The notes under the pieces: model-generated
Told to the model about the DNA's origin: nothing
Seen by the model: the letters and a program-made list of their open reading frames with translations, nothing else
Databases searched by the model: none
Shown: piece after piece, positions 8,559-15,908 of the stretch
Position numbering within the stretch: the stretch's first letter is position 1
Layout of the letters: the number at the start of each line of letters is the position of its first letter
Translations under genes and position numbers: made by a program
Source: Azospirillum sp. RU38E
GTDB lineage: Bacteria > Pseudomonadota > Alphaproteobacteria > Azospirillales > Azospirillaceae
Length of the DNA stretch: 41,062 nucleotides
Assembly (NCBI RefSeq): GCF_900188385.1
Contig: NZ_FZOI01000029.1
Coordinates: forward strand, 1 to 41,062
Direction of reading: 5' to 3'

Positions 8559-10208
8559 TCAGCGGACAATACCGCTGAAGCTCCGTGCCTCCAGATATTG
8601 CGCCAGACTTTCGGCCAACGGATCGCCCAGCTCTACCGCAGACCGGGCCATTTCAATAGCTGCGGGGGCATCGCGGTCAATATTCCATTTCATTTCCGCC
8701 AGGGCGGTCATGGCAATGGCAATACCCTGCCTGGCGGCTTCATAGAGGCGGCTACGCCAATATTCGAGTTCTTCTCTGGGGGCTTGCCGGCTGATGAGAA
8801 TGCGGACCAGATTAACCTGGGCGGGGACATGGCCCTGTTCGGCGGCGGCAGTGAACCAGTGCATGGCCTTTTCAGGGTCAGCAGGCAGCAGTTCCTGACC
8901 TGTGGCGAGGGCATGGGCCAGCCGGAACTGCCCTGAAGCGCTGCCCATTTCGGCCGACCGGGCATAAAAGCTCATCGCCCTTTCTTGATCTTGCGGCACG
9001 CCATGGCCATGGAAACACAACACCCCCATATTATAGGTGGCATTGGCGTGGCCCAATTCGGCCGCCATCATCAGGAAGCGGGCCGCCTTCTGATAATCAA
9101 CCGGGATGCCGCGACCCTCCAGGTGGCAGAGGCCGAGATGGAAAGCTCCTTCTGCATGTCCCCCGGCGGCGGCCTTCTCAAAGAAATAGACTGCCCGCAA
9201 GGGGTCGAGTGGCACATGTTTGCCCGTCTGGTGGGCTAGTCCCAGTGCAGCCAGGGCGCCGACATGCCCCAATTCTGCGGCGGCCGTGTACCAGATGATG
9301 GCTTCACCGGGATTGGCAACGGCTGCTTCTCTGGCCATATGCATGTCTGCCAGCAGCGCCATACATTCGGAGTCACCCTTAAGTGCGCCGCGTCGCAGCC
9401 AGGTCTCAGCGGCAGCGAAATTCCGCTCTACGCCGCGCCCCCGCCGGTAAACAATGCCCAGGGTACGGCAGGCCGCAACGATGCCGGCCTCGCCGGCCTT
9501 TGAGAGCCACGCCATGGCGGCCCCGCCATCCGGCACGGTTCCAATGCCCTCCAGCAGATAGAGCCCTGTATAATATTGTGCGGTGGGGTCGTTCTGGTGG
9601 GCGGCCTGCTCATAAAGGGCAAAAGCGTCTGCGGGCTCCCGGTCCGGCATATTGCCCCCCGCGATCAGATTGGCCAGACCCACCATGCCCTTGATGCTGC
9701 CCTGATCGATCGCGCGCTGATACCAGATGCAGGCCTGTGCGATGTCAAGCGGGGCGTCAGGGCCACCGTCACGGGCATAAAGCCAGCCCAACAGCACCTG
9801 TGCTTCCACCATTCCCTGTTCTGCTGCCAATCGGGCCCAATGACGCGCTTGGACGTCACTTCTTTCCAGGACAAAAGCATCAGCCTTGTGCTGGCCTTTT
9901 GCATCCCCAAAGCCATTGGCATAGTGGCTGGCAAGGCAGGCCTGCGCGCGTGCGAGGCCATTTTCTGCGGCCGCCCGGTACCAGCGGAACGCGCTTTTGG
10001 GGTTGGGCAGGACGCCGCGTCCAGCATCCAGGGCCTCTGCCAGGGCCATCTGGCATTGGGGATCTCCCTGTCTGGCGCCTTCCTGCCAGATTGCAGCGGC
10101 ATCAGCCAACTTCCCCCTGCCAGCCAGCCGCTCGCCACGGGCATAGGCAGAGCCCCTTATTCCGTGGGTGATGCTGTTAATCAGCGAGGTCAACCTGCTG
10201 CCGGCCAC
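8559..10208 (-). CDS. Sel1-like repeat protein
   Basis: A protein of about 549 residues built almost wholly of some 13 Sel1-like repeats of about 36 residues with the A-x-x-x-L-G-x-x-x-x-x-G-x-G-V-x-x-D-x-x-x-A-x-x-W-x-x-x-A-A-E-x-G pattern. Such alpha-helical solenoids bind other proteins and often act in envelope stress, secretion or polysaccharide regulation. No clear signal peptide is seen, so it may be cytosolic. The start is uncertain. GTG at 10208 (or 10214), behind a GGGGGA sequence, avoids overlap with the upstream glycosyltransferase; an ATG at 10379 would make 606 residues but adds an unconserved-looking Arg/Pro-rich leader lying in the neighbouring gene. It follows the glycosyltransferase on the same strand and converges with the secretion genes. 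Confidence 0.82.
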   Translation of the reverse strand: MAGSRLTSLINSITHGIRGSAYARGERLAGRGKLADAAAIWQEGARQGDPQCQMALAEALDAGRGVLPNPKSAFRWYRAAAENGLARAQACLASHYANGFGDAKGQHKADAFVLERSDVQARHWARLAAEQGMVEAQVLLGWLYARDGGPDAPLDIAQACIWYQRAIDQGSIKGMVGLANLIAGGNMPDREPADAFALYEQAAHQNDPTAQYYTGLYLLEGIGTVPDGGAAMAWLSKAGEAGIVAACRTLGIVYRRGRGVERNFAAAETWLRRGALKGDSECMALLADMHMAREAAVANPGEAIIWYTAAAELGHVGALAALGLAHQTGKHVPLDPLRAVYFFEKAAAGGHAEGAFHLGLCHLEGRGIPVDYQKAARFLMMAAELGHANATYNMGVLCFHGHGVPQDQERAMSFYARSAEMGSASGQFRLAHALATGQELLPADPEKAMHWFTAAAEQGHVPAQVNLVRILISRQAPREELEYWRSRLYEAARQGIAIAMTALAEMKWNIDRDAPAAIEMARSAVELGDPLAESLAQYLEARSFSGIVR

Positions 10209-10318
10209 TGTCACTTTCCCCCGCACGCGAATCCACGACAACACCTCTATCCCAGCAGGCCCGGCAGGGGAAGAGGTTAGCGCTCTCTGCTCAGGCGAAA
10301 ACCGCCTCTTCCATCTTG

Positions 10319-11551
10319 CTACACAGGGGCGTGAAAACGGTCGCGCAACAGCTGCATCCAGGCCGGCAGAGCCACCCAATGCAGATCGTACCGGTCGACC
10401 ACCGTCTTGCGGGCGGCCCGACGCATGGCCAGACGGTGGTCCGCTTGCATCGCCAGAGCCTGCAACACTCCTTCAGCGATCGCAGCTGGGTCAGCGAACG
10501 GCACCAGCAGGCCATTATGCCCATGCTCCACCACCTCCTGTACGGGGGGGGTCGCGGAGGCGACCAGTGTAACGCCGGTTGCCATGGCTTCCAGCATGGA
10601 CCAGCTGAGGACGAACGGGTAGGTAAGATAAAGGTGTACGCGCGACAGGCGCATCAAGTTGATAAACTCGGCATGCGGCACTTTGCCGATAAAATGAACC
10701 CTGTCCGTTGGCAGTTTTCCGTCCAGTTCAGCCAACATCCGGGCGCGCCAGGTACCGCCGCCGGGGGGCGGGTTGCCATAGGAGATACCATCACCGCCGA
10801 CAAACACCATATGGGCGTCCGTTCGCCGCTGCAAAATATCGACGGCCGCGCGCATGGCGGAGCGAAAACCGCGATAGGGCTCCAGATCGCGGGCGACGTA
10901 AGTGACGATCGGAACATCCGGTCCCAGTCGCCGCCCGTCCGGCAGCACCAGAGGCCGGGCAGGGCCGGCGCAGGCGCGTTCGGTGTCGATGCCGTCGTGG
11001 ATTAAGGTCAGTTTTGGCTGATATTCGGTTGGATAGAGCTGTTTTTGCCATGCGGTGGGGCTGACACCGGCATCCACCGTGTCCAGCCCCAGCAAATTGA
11101 TAGTATTCATTGTTTTGACGCGGGCCAGATCGTCCAAGCTGAAGGGTTCTTCCGGGTCGAACCCGATATCGGCCCCTTGTCCGCGATAGAAGAACTCAAA
11201 ATAGCCGATCAGCGCTGCTGCCGGCCAGAGATCCTTGAGAAACAGAATCTCCCCCCAACCATTATGACCGATGATCAGATCAGGCCGATAGCCAGCCCGC
11301 GATAGCTCGGCGCAGTGGGCCAATACCGCCTGGCCGCGCCAGATGGCGCGATTGGACTCGAACAGATAAGGGTGACTGCCGCCGCCTCCGCGATCAACGA
11401 AATGGTAGGCCTCTGCTTCAACCCCGGTGAGGCGGGCCTGAAAGTCACTTGCCAGTGCCGTCACTCGTACACCGGGAACCGATGCCAGCTTTGTTGCCAG
11501 ATGGACGAACTGTGCAGGAAATAACTTGTGCAAGAACAAGACTTTGTACAT
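10319..11551 (-). CDS. glycosyltransferase, GT4-like
   Basis: A 410-residue GT-B-fold glycosyltransferase. The N-terminal half begins with a Rossmann strand (YKVLFLHKLFPAQF) and holds the family-like GHNGWGEILFLKDLWP and Y-F-E-F-F-Y. The C-terminal donor domain shows a YVARDLEPYRGF motif, VHFIGKVPHAEF, and the E-x-x-x-x-x-x-x-L-V-A-S-x-x-x-P-V-Q-E-V-V nucleotide-sugar binding region (about residues 325-350). Donor and acceptor are unknown. The ATG at 11551 has AGGGTG just upstream. It is divergent from the methyltransferase at 11697 and probably co-transcribed with the Sel1 gene downstream. Context suggests surface glycan or secreted-protein glycosylation. Confidence 0.88.
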   Translation of the reverse strand: MYKVLFLHKLFPAQFVHLATKLASVPGVRVTALASDFQARLTGVEAEAYHFVDRGGGGSHPYLFESNRAIWRGQAVLAHCAELSRAGYRPDLIIGHNGWGEILFLKDLWPAAALIGYFEFFYRGQGADIGFDPEEPFSLDDLARVKTMNTINLLGLDTVDAGVSPTAWQKQLYPTEYQPKLTLIHDGIDTERACAGPARPLVLPDGRRLGPDVPIVTYVARDLEPYRGFRSAMRAAVDILQRRTDAHMVFVGGDGISYGNPPPGGGTWRARMLAELDGKLPTDRVHFIGKVPHAEFINLMRLSRVHLYLTYPFVLSWSMLEAMATGVTLVASATPPVQEVVEHGHNGLLVPFADPAAIAEGVLQALAMQADHRLAMRRAARKTVVDRYDLHWVALPAWMQLLRDRFHAPV

Positions 11552-11696
11552 ATCGCACCCTGGGTTGGCGATTGACCCTGTTGTATCGCGTGGGGATTAA
11601 TCCGCAAGATATTTGGCTTTGGCCTTTCAGAGCTTGGTTTCTTATGATCGCCTTAGCCGTGCTGAATGCTGAAACCGGTAAATAACGGGGGTTGAT

Positions 11697-13442
11697 GTGG
11701 AATTCGTATGGCAGTCCGGTGAGGGCATAGCTTTTGAGGCAGATTGCCCTGTCTGTGCCGATTCCGGCCCCCATCGCCCTGTATTGGTCATTCCCGGAGC
11801 GGGGCCGGGCCAGACCGACTGGACGATTGTGCAATGTCCGTCCTGTGAGTCACGTTTTTCCACCGACCGTCGCGGCGCGGATTATACGCCGGAAGCTCAT
11901 CCGGATGGGCCATTGCTGGAATTCTATCTGGAGCAGAATGCCGGCATCCGCCCGATGCTGGAGCCGCTGGGCTGGGCGGAGGCCGGGCCGGGGCGCCGCA
12001 TGTTGGAAATTGGCGGCGGTTTCGGCTTTGCCAGTGACTTTGTCCAGGTCTCCTTGGGTTGGACGGCTAAAGGATATGATCCTTCCGGTCTGGCCGCGCT
12101 GGGGCGTTCCTATCTTGGCCTTGATATTGTGCTGGATTATTGGACGGAGGAGACGCCGCTGGCAGAGCCTTTTGACGTTGCCTATGCCTCTGAGGTGATT
12201 GAGCATATTCCCGAACCATCGGGATTTCTGGCGTCTGTGCGCCGTGCTGTCGGCGAAACCGGCGTGGCGGTTTTGACCACGCCCAATGGTGCCGCCCTCA
12301 ACCCGAACACCACGCCGGGTATCCTGGCCCCGATCGCAACGCCAGGCCTGCATCTAACCCTGTTCAGTGCCATGGGGCTTGAGAGGGCGCTGCGTTCCAC
12401 CGGCTTCCGGCATGTTCGGGTCGAGGAGCGGGGCGATACTTTGCATGCTCTTGCCAGTAATGCCGAACTACCCGCGAAAAGACAGCTGGATAGTCAGCTT
12501 TATCGTAACTATCTCTGTCAGCGGGCGGATACGCCGGGTCTGGCGCCCGTTTTATTGTCCGGGCTGCGTTACCGACTCTTCAAGGAACTGGTCAATGCTG
12601 GCGAATCAGCGGCTGCTCTGACGCAGTTTGTATTGATTGCTGACGATATTCGGCGGCGTTTCGGACTGGATGTCAGCCGCTCGGCGGCCTTGCGGCCCTT
12701 GAAAGACTATGGTGATGCGCAGGAATGGTTGCGTCACTATCCAGCGCATCTTGCTGGCCTGCTTTATTATCGGGCAATCCTCGCAAACAATTTGGAGGCG
12801 GATCCAGTCGCGGCCGTTCGCTATACCGCTGCCGCGATTCTCGCCGGCCGCGGCTTGCGATTGGCCCTGCAGAATGCCGGCATGGACGATGGGGAGACGG
12901 AACGTCTCAGCGCGCACGCGATTATATTGAATTTGGTGGCCACCGCCTGCGCGGGAGGAGACACAGCCCCACTGCTGGCGGCGGTGGAACGGGGGAACCC
13001 TGCGACCGGGCTTCTTATCCCCGCAGAGGCCCGTCGTTCCTTGCGCCGTTTCCTGCGGCGGGATTTGCGGGCGATGGGTCATCCCGACATGTTGTGGCGG
13101 GTCGGCATGACGAACATCGTGGGTGATGAGGTAACGCTGCTTGCAGCTCCTCTATGCCAGGATTTTGTGGTCGATAAAATCGGGGCATGGGAGGCGATCG
13201 CCACGGCGTCCGATGCTGCGGCCGTGCTGGACACTTTCCGAGCGATCTGGTGCATGCCAGGAGCGGACACGGCGCCTGCATCGATTCGACATGCCCGTAA
13301 ACTGATTCTAATTCGGTTGGTGCAACTGGGAGCCTTTCAGGAAGCCGATGATCTGTTCGATGGGTGGGATTCCCCCGATTTGGCCGATGATGAGCCCGTG
13401 GCAACGGCGCTTGCAATTGTCGCTGAGGCCCGACAACGTTAA
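11697..13442 (+). CDS. class I SAM-dependent methyltransferase with zinc-ribbon-like start
   Basis: A 581-residue protein. Residues about 13-53 carry a CPVC ... CPSC pair about 33 residues apart, as in the zinc-ribbon heads of some sugar or peptide methyltransferases. The SAM-binding core follows (MLEIGGGFGFASDF, about 102-115; YDPSGLAALG; an acidic residue plus SEVIEHIPEP at about 164-173), typical of the Methyltransf_11/23 type. The C-terminal 300 residues are helical and not recognised. The start is GTG 11697 behind GGGGG. Substrate is unknown; position between a glycosyltransferase and the RTX gene suggests modification of a glycan or of the exported protein. Confidence 0.8.
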   Translation: MEFVWQSGEGIAFEADCPVCADSGPHRPVLVIPGAGPGQTDWTIVQCPSCESRFSTDRRGADYTPEAHPDGPLLEFYLEQNAGIRPMLEPLGWAEAGPGRRMLEIGGGFGFASDFVQVSLGWTAKGYDPSGLAALGRSYLGLDIVLDYWTEETPLAEPFDVAYASEVIEHIPEPSGFLASVRRAVGETGVAVLTTPNGAALNPNTTPGILAPIATPGLHLTLFSAMGLERALRSTGFRHVRVEERGDTLHALASNAELPAKRQLDSQLYRNYLCQRADTPGLAPVLLSGLRYRLFKELVNAGESAAALTQFVLIADDIRRRFGLDVSRSAALRPLKDYGDAQEWLRHYPAHLAGLLYYRAILANNLEADPVAAVRYTAAAILAGRGLRLALQNAGMDDGETERLSAHAIILNLVATACAGGDTAPLLAAVERGNPATGLLIPAEARRSLRRFLRRDLRAMGHPDMLWRVGMTNIVGDEVTLLAAPLCQDFVVDKIGAWEAIATASDAAAVLDTFRAIWCMPGADTAPASIRHARKLILIRLVQLGAFQEADDLFDGWDSPDLADDEPVATALAIVAEARQR

Positions 13443-13542
13443 GCAGTGCTCGCGTCAGGGGCGCGTCATGTTAACCAAAATGGGGTAGGTCTTATGGGTT
13501 ATCCCGCAGGTGGCGTGTCCATATCGCGCATACTGGTTAGCC

Positions 13543-13573
13543 ACGTCAGCTGACGTAGAGCTTGTTAATTAAC
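13543..13573. promoter_or_regulatory. paired palindromes upstream of the RTX gene (possible operators)
   Basis: ACGTCAGCTGACGT (13543-13556) is a perfect 14-bp palindrome, followed seven bases later by the perfect 10-bp palindrome GTTAATTAAC (13564-13573). Together they look like binding sites for dimeric regulators. The factor is unknown and no transcription factor gene adjoins. Confidence 0.4.
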
Positions 13574-13759
13574 TGAAAAATCAGAAAAATTAGCCGTAGC
13601 TGGCATGTCTTTCACCCTTTGGTACCTGCATTGGCGTGTGGTTCTGATTTGTAATGCACTGCAATAACCGGTTGCTTGGCGAGGGATGAACTGTTACCTT
13701 CCACCGCGGTAGTTAAGATTAGCGGGACGCGGCGCGGAAGCTCTAAGAGGCTCCTGTCA

Positions 13760-13788
13760 TGTCCCCTTGATGAAATTTTTGGGGGACA
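13760..13788 (+). promoter_or_regulatory. hairpin that pairs with the RTX ribosome binding site
   Basis: TGTCCCC (13760-13766) is exactly complementary to GGGGACA (13782-13788), which contains most of the Shine-Dalgarno sequence GGGGGA of the RTX gene starting at 13792. The 15-base loop is AU-rich. In the mRNA this stem would hide the ribosome binding site, so translation may depend on opening by a protein, small RNA or temperature. The control mode is inference; the complementarity is seen. Confidence 0.45.
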
Positions 13789-13791
13789 GAC

Positions 13792-14715
13792 ATGGCAACT
13801 TTGCCCGGAGGCTCCACTGTCGGTGGCGCCGGTTTGACGAACGCACAGCTCACGACCGTTTCCAACATTCTGCAGACGGTTGTGCCCGCTGGGACGACCC
13901 AGACGATCTCGACCATTGGTACGACGGCACCTGTTCAGACGGCGCCGATCACCAGCGGTCCGCTTCTGCTGGGGCAGGCCACGTTCACCAACGTGTCAAC
14001 CGCCACGGTGGTTAAGTCGGCCGGCGCATCGAATGATCTTGGTGTTGTGGACTTAACAGGGGTTTCGTCCGGCAGTCTGACGAATATTGGTGTTGATTCG
14101 TCTTTGAATCAGATCGTCGTGACGGGCACCGGCAATGGTAGTGTCGCTGCCGTGTTTGTGGGTGCCAGCGATTCGGCCAAGCTGGTTGTTGGCGATGCCG
14201 GCAATCAGTTCATGGTGCTGAACAGCACCTCCGGCTCAAATACCATTGTGGCCGGCGATGGTCGCGACAGCGTGTTGGGCGGTACCGGTAGTGATGTGAT
14301 TTCCGCCAACGGTGACGCGATTATCAATGGCGGTGCGGGCAACGACGTTCTGACCGGTGGTGCGGGCAGTGCCACGCTCGGTGGTGGCGCCGGTAATGAC
14401 ACGATTACGGCTGGTACTGGCGGTGGCTACATCATCGGCGAAACAGGCAATGATTCGCTTGTGGCTGGCGCCGGCAAAGATGTGTTCATTTTCCGCCCGG
14501 GCGATGGCAATGACACGATCTCGGGTTTCAACCCGACTCAGGACACGCTCGCCTTCACGACTGCCAATTATGGCACGGGTACCTTGAACTTGGTGTCCTT
14601 GATTTCCAGTGCACAGGTCACCGGTGGCAATACCGTCCTGACGCTCCCCGATGGGTCGACGATTACGGTGGTCGGCCAGACGGGTGCAAGCATAAACTGG
14701 TTCACGGTCAAGTAA
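13792..14715 (+). CDS. RTX-type calcium-binding secreted protein, probable type I secretion cargo
   Basis: A 307-residue protein without an N-terminal signal peptide. The first about 135 residues are strikingly rich in Thr, Ser, Gly, Ala and Val and appear to lack Cys. From about residue 150 come RTX nonapeptides (GGxGxDxxx): GDGRDSVLGGTGSD, NGGAGNDVLTGG, GGGAGNDTI, GETGNDSLVAGAGKD, GDGNDTISGF. These bind calcium and form a beta-roll outside the cell. The last about 60 residues (after F-x-P-T-Q-D-T-L-A-F) should hold the uncleaved C-terminal secretion signal for an HlyB/HlyD exporter such as that at 4831-8413. ATG 13792 has GGGGGA six bases upstream. It is followed by a strong terminator, so it is a one-gene unit. 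Small size and strong signals suggest a structural surface protein rather than a toxin or enzyme; no catalytic domain is seen. Confidence 0.88.
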   Translation: MATLPGGSTVGGAGLTNAQLTTVSNILQTVVPAGTTQTISTIGTTAPVQTAPITSGPLLLGQATFTNVSTATVVKSAGASNDLGVVDLTGVSSGSLTNIGVDSSLNQIVVTGTGNGSVAAVFVGASDSAKLVVGDAGNQFMVLNSTSGSNTIVAGDGRDSVLGGTGSDVISANGDAIINGGAGNDVLTGGAGSATLGGGAGNDTITAGTGGGYIIGETGNDSLVAGAGKDVFIFRPGDGNDTISGFNPTQDTLAFTTANYGTGTLNLVSLISSAQVTGGNTVLTLPDGSTITVVGQTGASINWFTVK

Positions 14716-14740
14716 GCTTTTACGCTTGTTATGTGTGAAG

Positions 14741-14770
14741 AAATGGCGGACTTCGGTCCGCCATTTTTTT
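14741..14770 (+). terminator. intrinsic terminator of the RTX gene
   Basis: Stem AAATGGCGGAC / GTCCGCCATTT closed by a TTCG tetraloop (14752-14755) and followed by a run of T to 14770. The stem is perfect over 11 bp, starting 26 bases past the RTX stop. A textbook Rho-independent terminator; the flanking A-run could let it work on the other strand too. Confidence 0.93.
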
Positions 14771-14918
14771 ATAACTACTGTTCTGTTTGCAATTATCATG
14801 ATGTCCCCGCCGTGGTGCTGCGGGGGTATTTGGTTCCATTCGGTGGCGGACGGGGCACAACACTTTGCCGCTACGTTCTGGAATGCAACGTGATCTTGCC
14901 CCCTGTGATTGCCCACGC

Positions 14919-15022
14919 CTAGAGCGGATCGCGGAAAAGCGGAATCGCTTTGGAGCGTGAATCCGCTCGCTGAACAAGGAGTTAGAGCCGGGTGCGTTTC
15001 CGTTTAAACGCACCCGGCTCTA
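14919..15022. repeat. 104-bp dispersed hairpin repeat, copy 2
   Basis: 101 of 104 bases match 8427-8530. In this copy the right-hand half is a perfect 18-bp stem with a six-base loop: arms TTAGAGCCGGGTGCGTTT and AAACGCACCCGGCTCTAA. The left half has AGCGGAT / ATCCGCT arms. It lies between the RTX terminator and the next gene, with no coding capacity. Confidence 0.87.
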
Positions 15023-15031
15023 ACTGTCATA

Positions 15032-15069
15032 GGGTTAAGGGTGAATATTTTTGTTTAATTGCTTAACCC
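15032..15069 (+). promoter_or_regulatory. inverted repeat upstream of the ChW-like gene
   Basis: GGGTTAAG (15032-15039) and CTTAACCC (15062-15069) are exact inverted repeats separated by 22 AT-rich bases, about 50 bases before the start codon at 15120. They could be an operator pair around the promoter or a leader hairpin. The 8-bp palindrome TTACGTAA lies at 15103-15110. Confidence 0.4.
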
Positions 15070-15119
15070 GATATCGGCTATCATCAGCGCGCTGCTACCC
15101 CCTTACGTAAGTGATAACG

Positions 15120-15908
15120 ATGACGACGACGAATGGTACGTTGGCGACGGTGGAACCGGAAGCCACAGCGGACCGGCTGCGCAGTTCGGCCCAGGTCATT
15201 GTTCTTCCTGAAGGTACTTATGTCGCTGCGGTGCGGCCTTCCGCCCAGCGGCCCCGGGTGATCAATGGGGTCGCCTTCCCGGCAGCCCAGCTGACATCCG
15301 TGCCGCAACCCGGCACCTCTCCGGTTCGTTTTCTGCAAAAGGGCGCCTTGGAGCCAGTGGCTTGGGTCGCCGCTGCCGATGAGGTGGTGATCTCGGTACC
15401 TCCAGGCCCCTCTCCGTTAATGATCACCAATTATATTTTTGGTCAGGATATTCAGTCCTGTGTTGATCTTGAGATACGTCCGCTCTCACCGGCAAAACAG
15501 GCACCGCCCGTCGGCTTGCGTTTATTCGCCACCATCCAACAGATCGGCGAGCAGGCATTCGCAGCCGGGGAATGGGCGGCTGCGGAGGATGCGCCGTTCT
15601 GGATTGAGGGTATCCGGGTTGAGACCAGTCCCAGCGTTGGCCAGTTGCTGCAATACAGGGTGGCTGGGGCAAACGCCGCTGAGGCGCATTGGACGCCGGC
15701 ACCCGGGGGTCTCACCCTTGGTGGGGGGCGGCCGCTTTCCGGTATTGCCTTCCGGCTGATGCCCCCTTTGGCCAACACGCATCGTGTGATCTATGCAGCG
15801 CGCTTCCTTCGGCATGGGGAGATCGAAGCGGCTGATGGTGAACCCTGCCGTTCTCCCCAGCCACAGGATCCCTTGATTGCCTTGCGGTTGGCCATCGTTC
15901 CGCGATGA
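15120..15908 (+). CDS. unrecognised protein, possibly with ChW-like beta repeats
   Basis: A 262-residue protein without signal peptide or transmembrane segment. The C-terminal half (about 130-240) has two tandem stretches with the spacing G-L/Y-x-x-x-x-x-x-x-x-G...W...G...I-E-G-I-R/A-x-x-x and L-Q-Y-R-V...W-T-P...G-G-G-x-x-L-S-G-I-A-F-R-L, reminiscent of ChW (hydrophobic-W) repeats found in some surface proteins; this resemblance is by eye only. The N-terminal half is not recognised. ATG 15120 is preferred over GTG 15111. Its stop overlaps the next start (ATGA), so it is coupled to the large glycosyltransferase and likely works with it, for example as a glycan- or acceptor-binding partner. 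Confidence 0.6.
   Translation: MTTTNGTLATVEPEATADRLRSSAQVIVLPEGTYVAAVRPSAQRPRVINGVAFPAAQLTSVPQPGTSPVRFLQKGALEPVAWVAAADEVVISVPPGPSPLMITNYIFGQDIQSCVDLEIRPLSPAKQAPPVGLRLFATIQQIGEQAFAAGEWAAAEDAPFWIEGIRVETSPSVGQLLQYRVAGANAAEAHWTPAPGGLTLGGGRPLSGIAFRLMPPLANTHRVIYAARFLRHGEIEAADGEPCRSPQPQDPLIALRLAIVPR

Larger units (their letters stand above)
13443..13791 (+). other. 349-bp leader region of the RTX gene
   Basis: No gene is seen here. The stretch around 13560-13610 is markedly AT-rich. It holds several exact palindromes: ACGTCAGCTGACGT (13543-13556), GTTAATTAAC (13564-13573), CTGA-AAAA-TCAG (13573-13584) and ACCGCGGT (13703-13710). A possible sigma-70-like -10 TAAGAT lies at 13714-13719 with only a poor -35. 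The region probably contains the promoter and operators for the downstream RTX gene. Confidence 0.55.
14716..15119. other. 404-bp gap between RTX gene and ChW-like gene
   Basis: The gap contains the RTX terminator (14741-14770), the second 104-bp repeat (14919-15022) and an inverted repeat upstream of the next gene (15032-15069). Between 14771 and 14918 I see no convincing gene or signal; a 63-codon open frame there has no supporting start or recognisable sequence. Confidence 0.5.

Noticed and set aside
13767-14015. A small gene starting at an ATG overlapping the RTX start
   Set aside because: It is a shifted frame of the RTX gene without a ribosome binding site; the RTX frame has clear repeats and a good start.
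14731-14922. A 63-codon open frame after the RTX gene
   Set aside because: It passes through the terminator hairpin and has no recognisable sequence or start signal.
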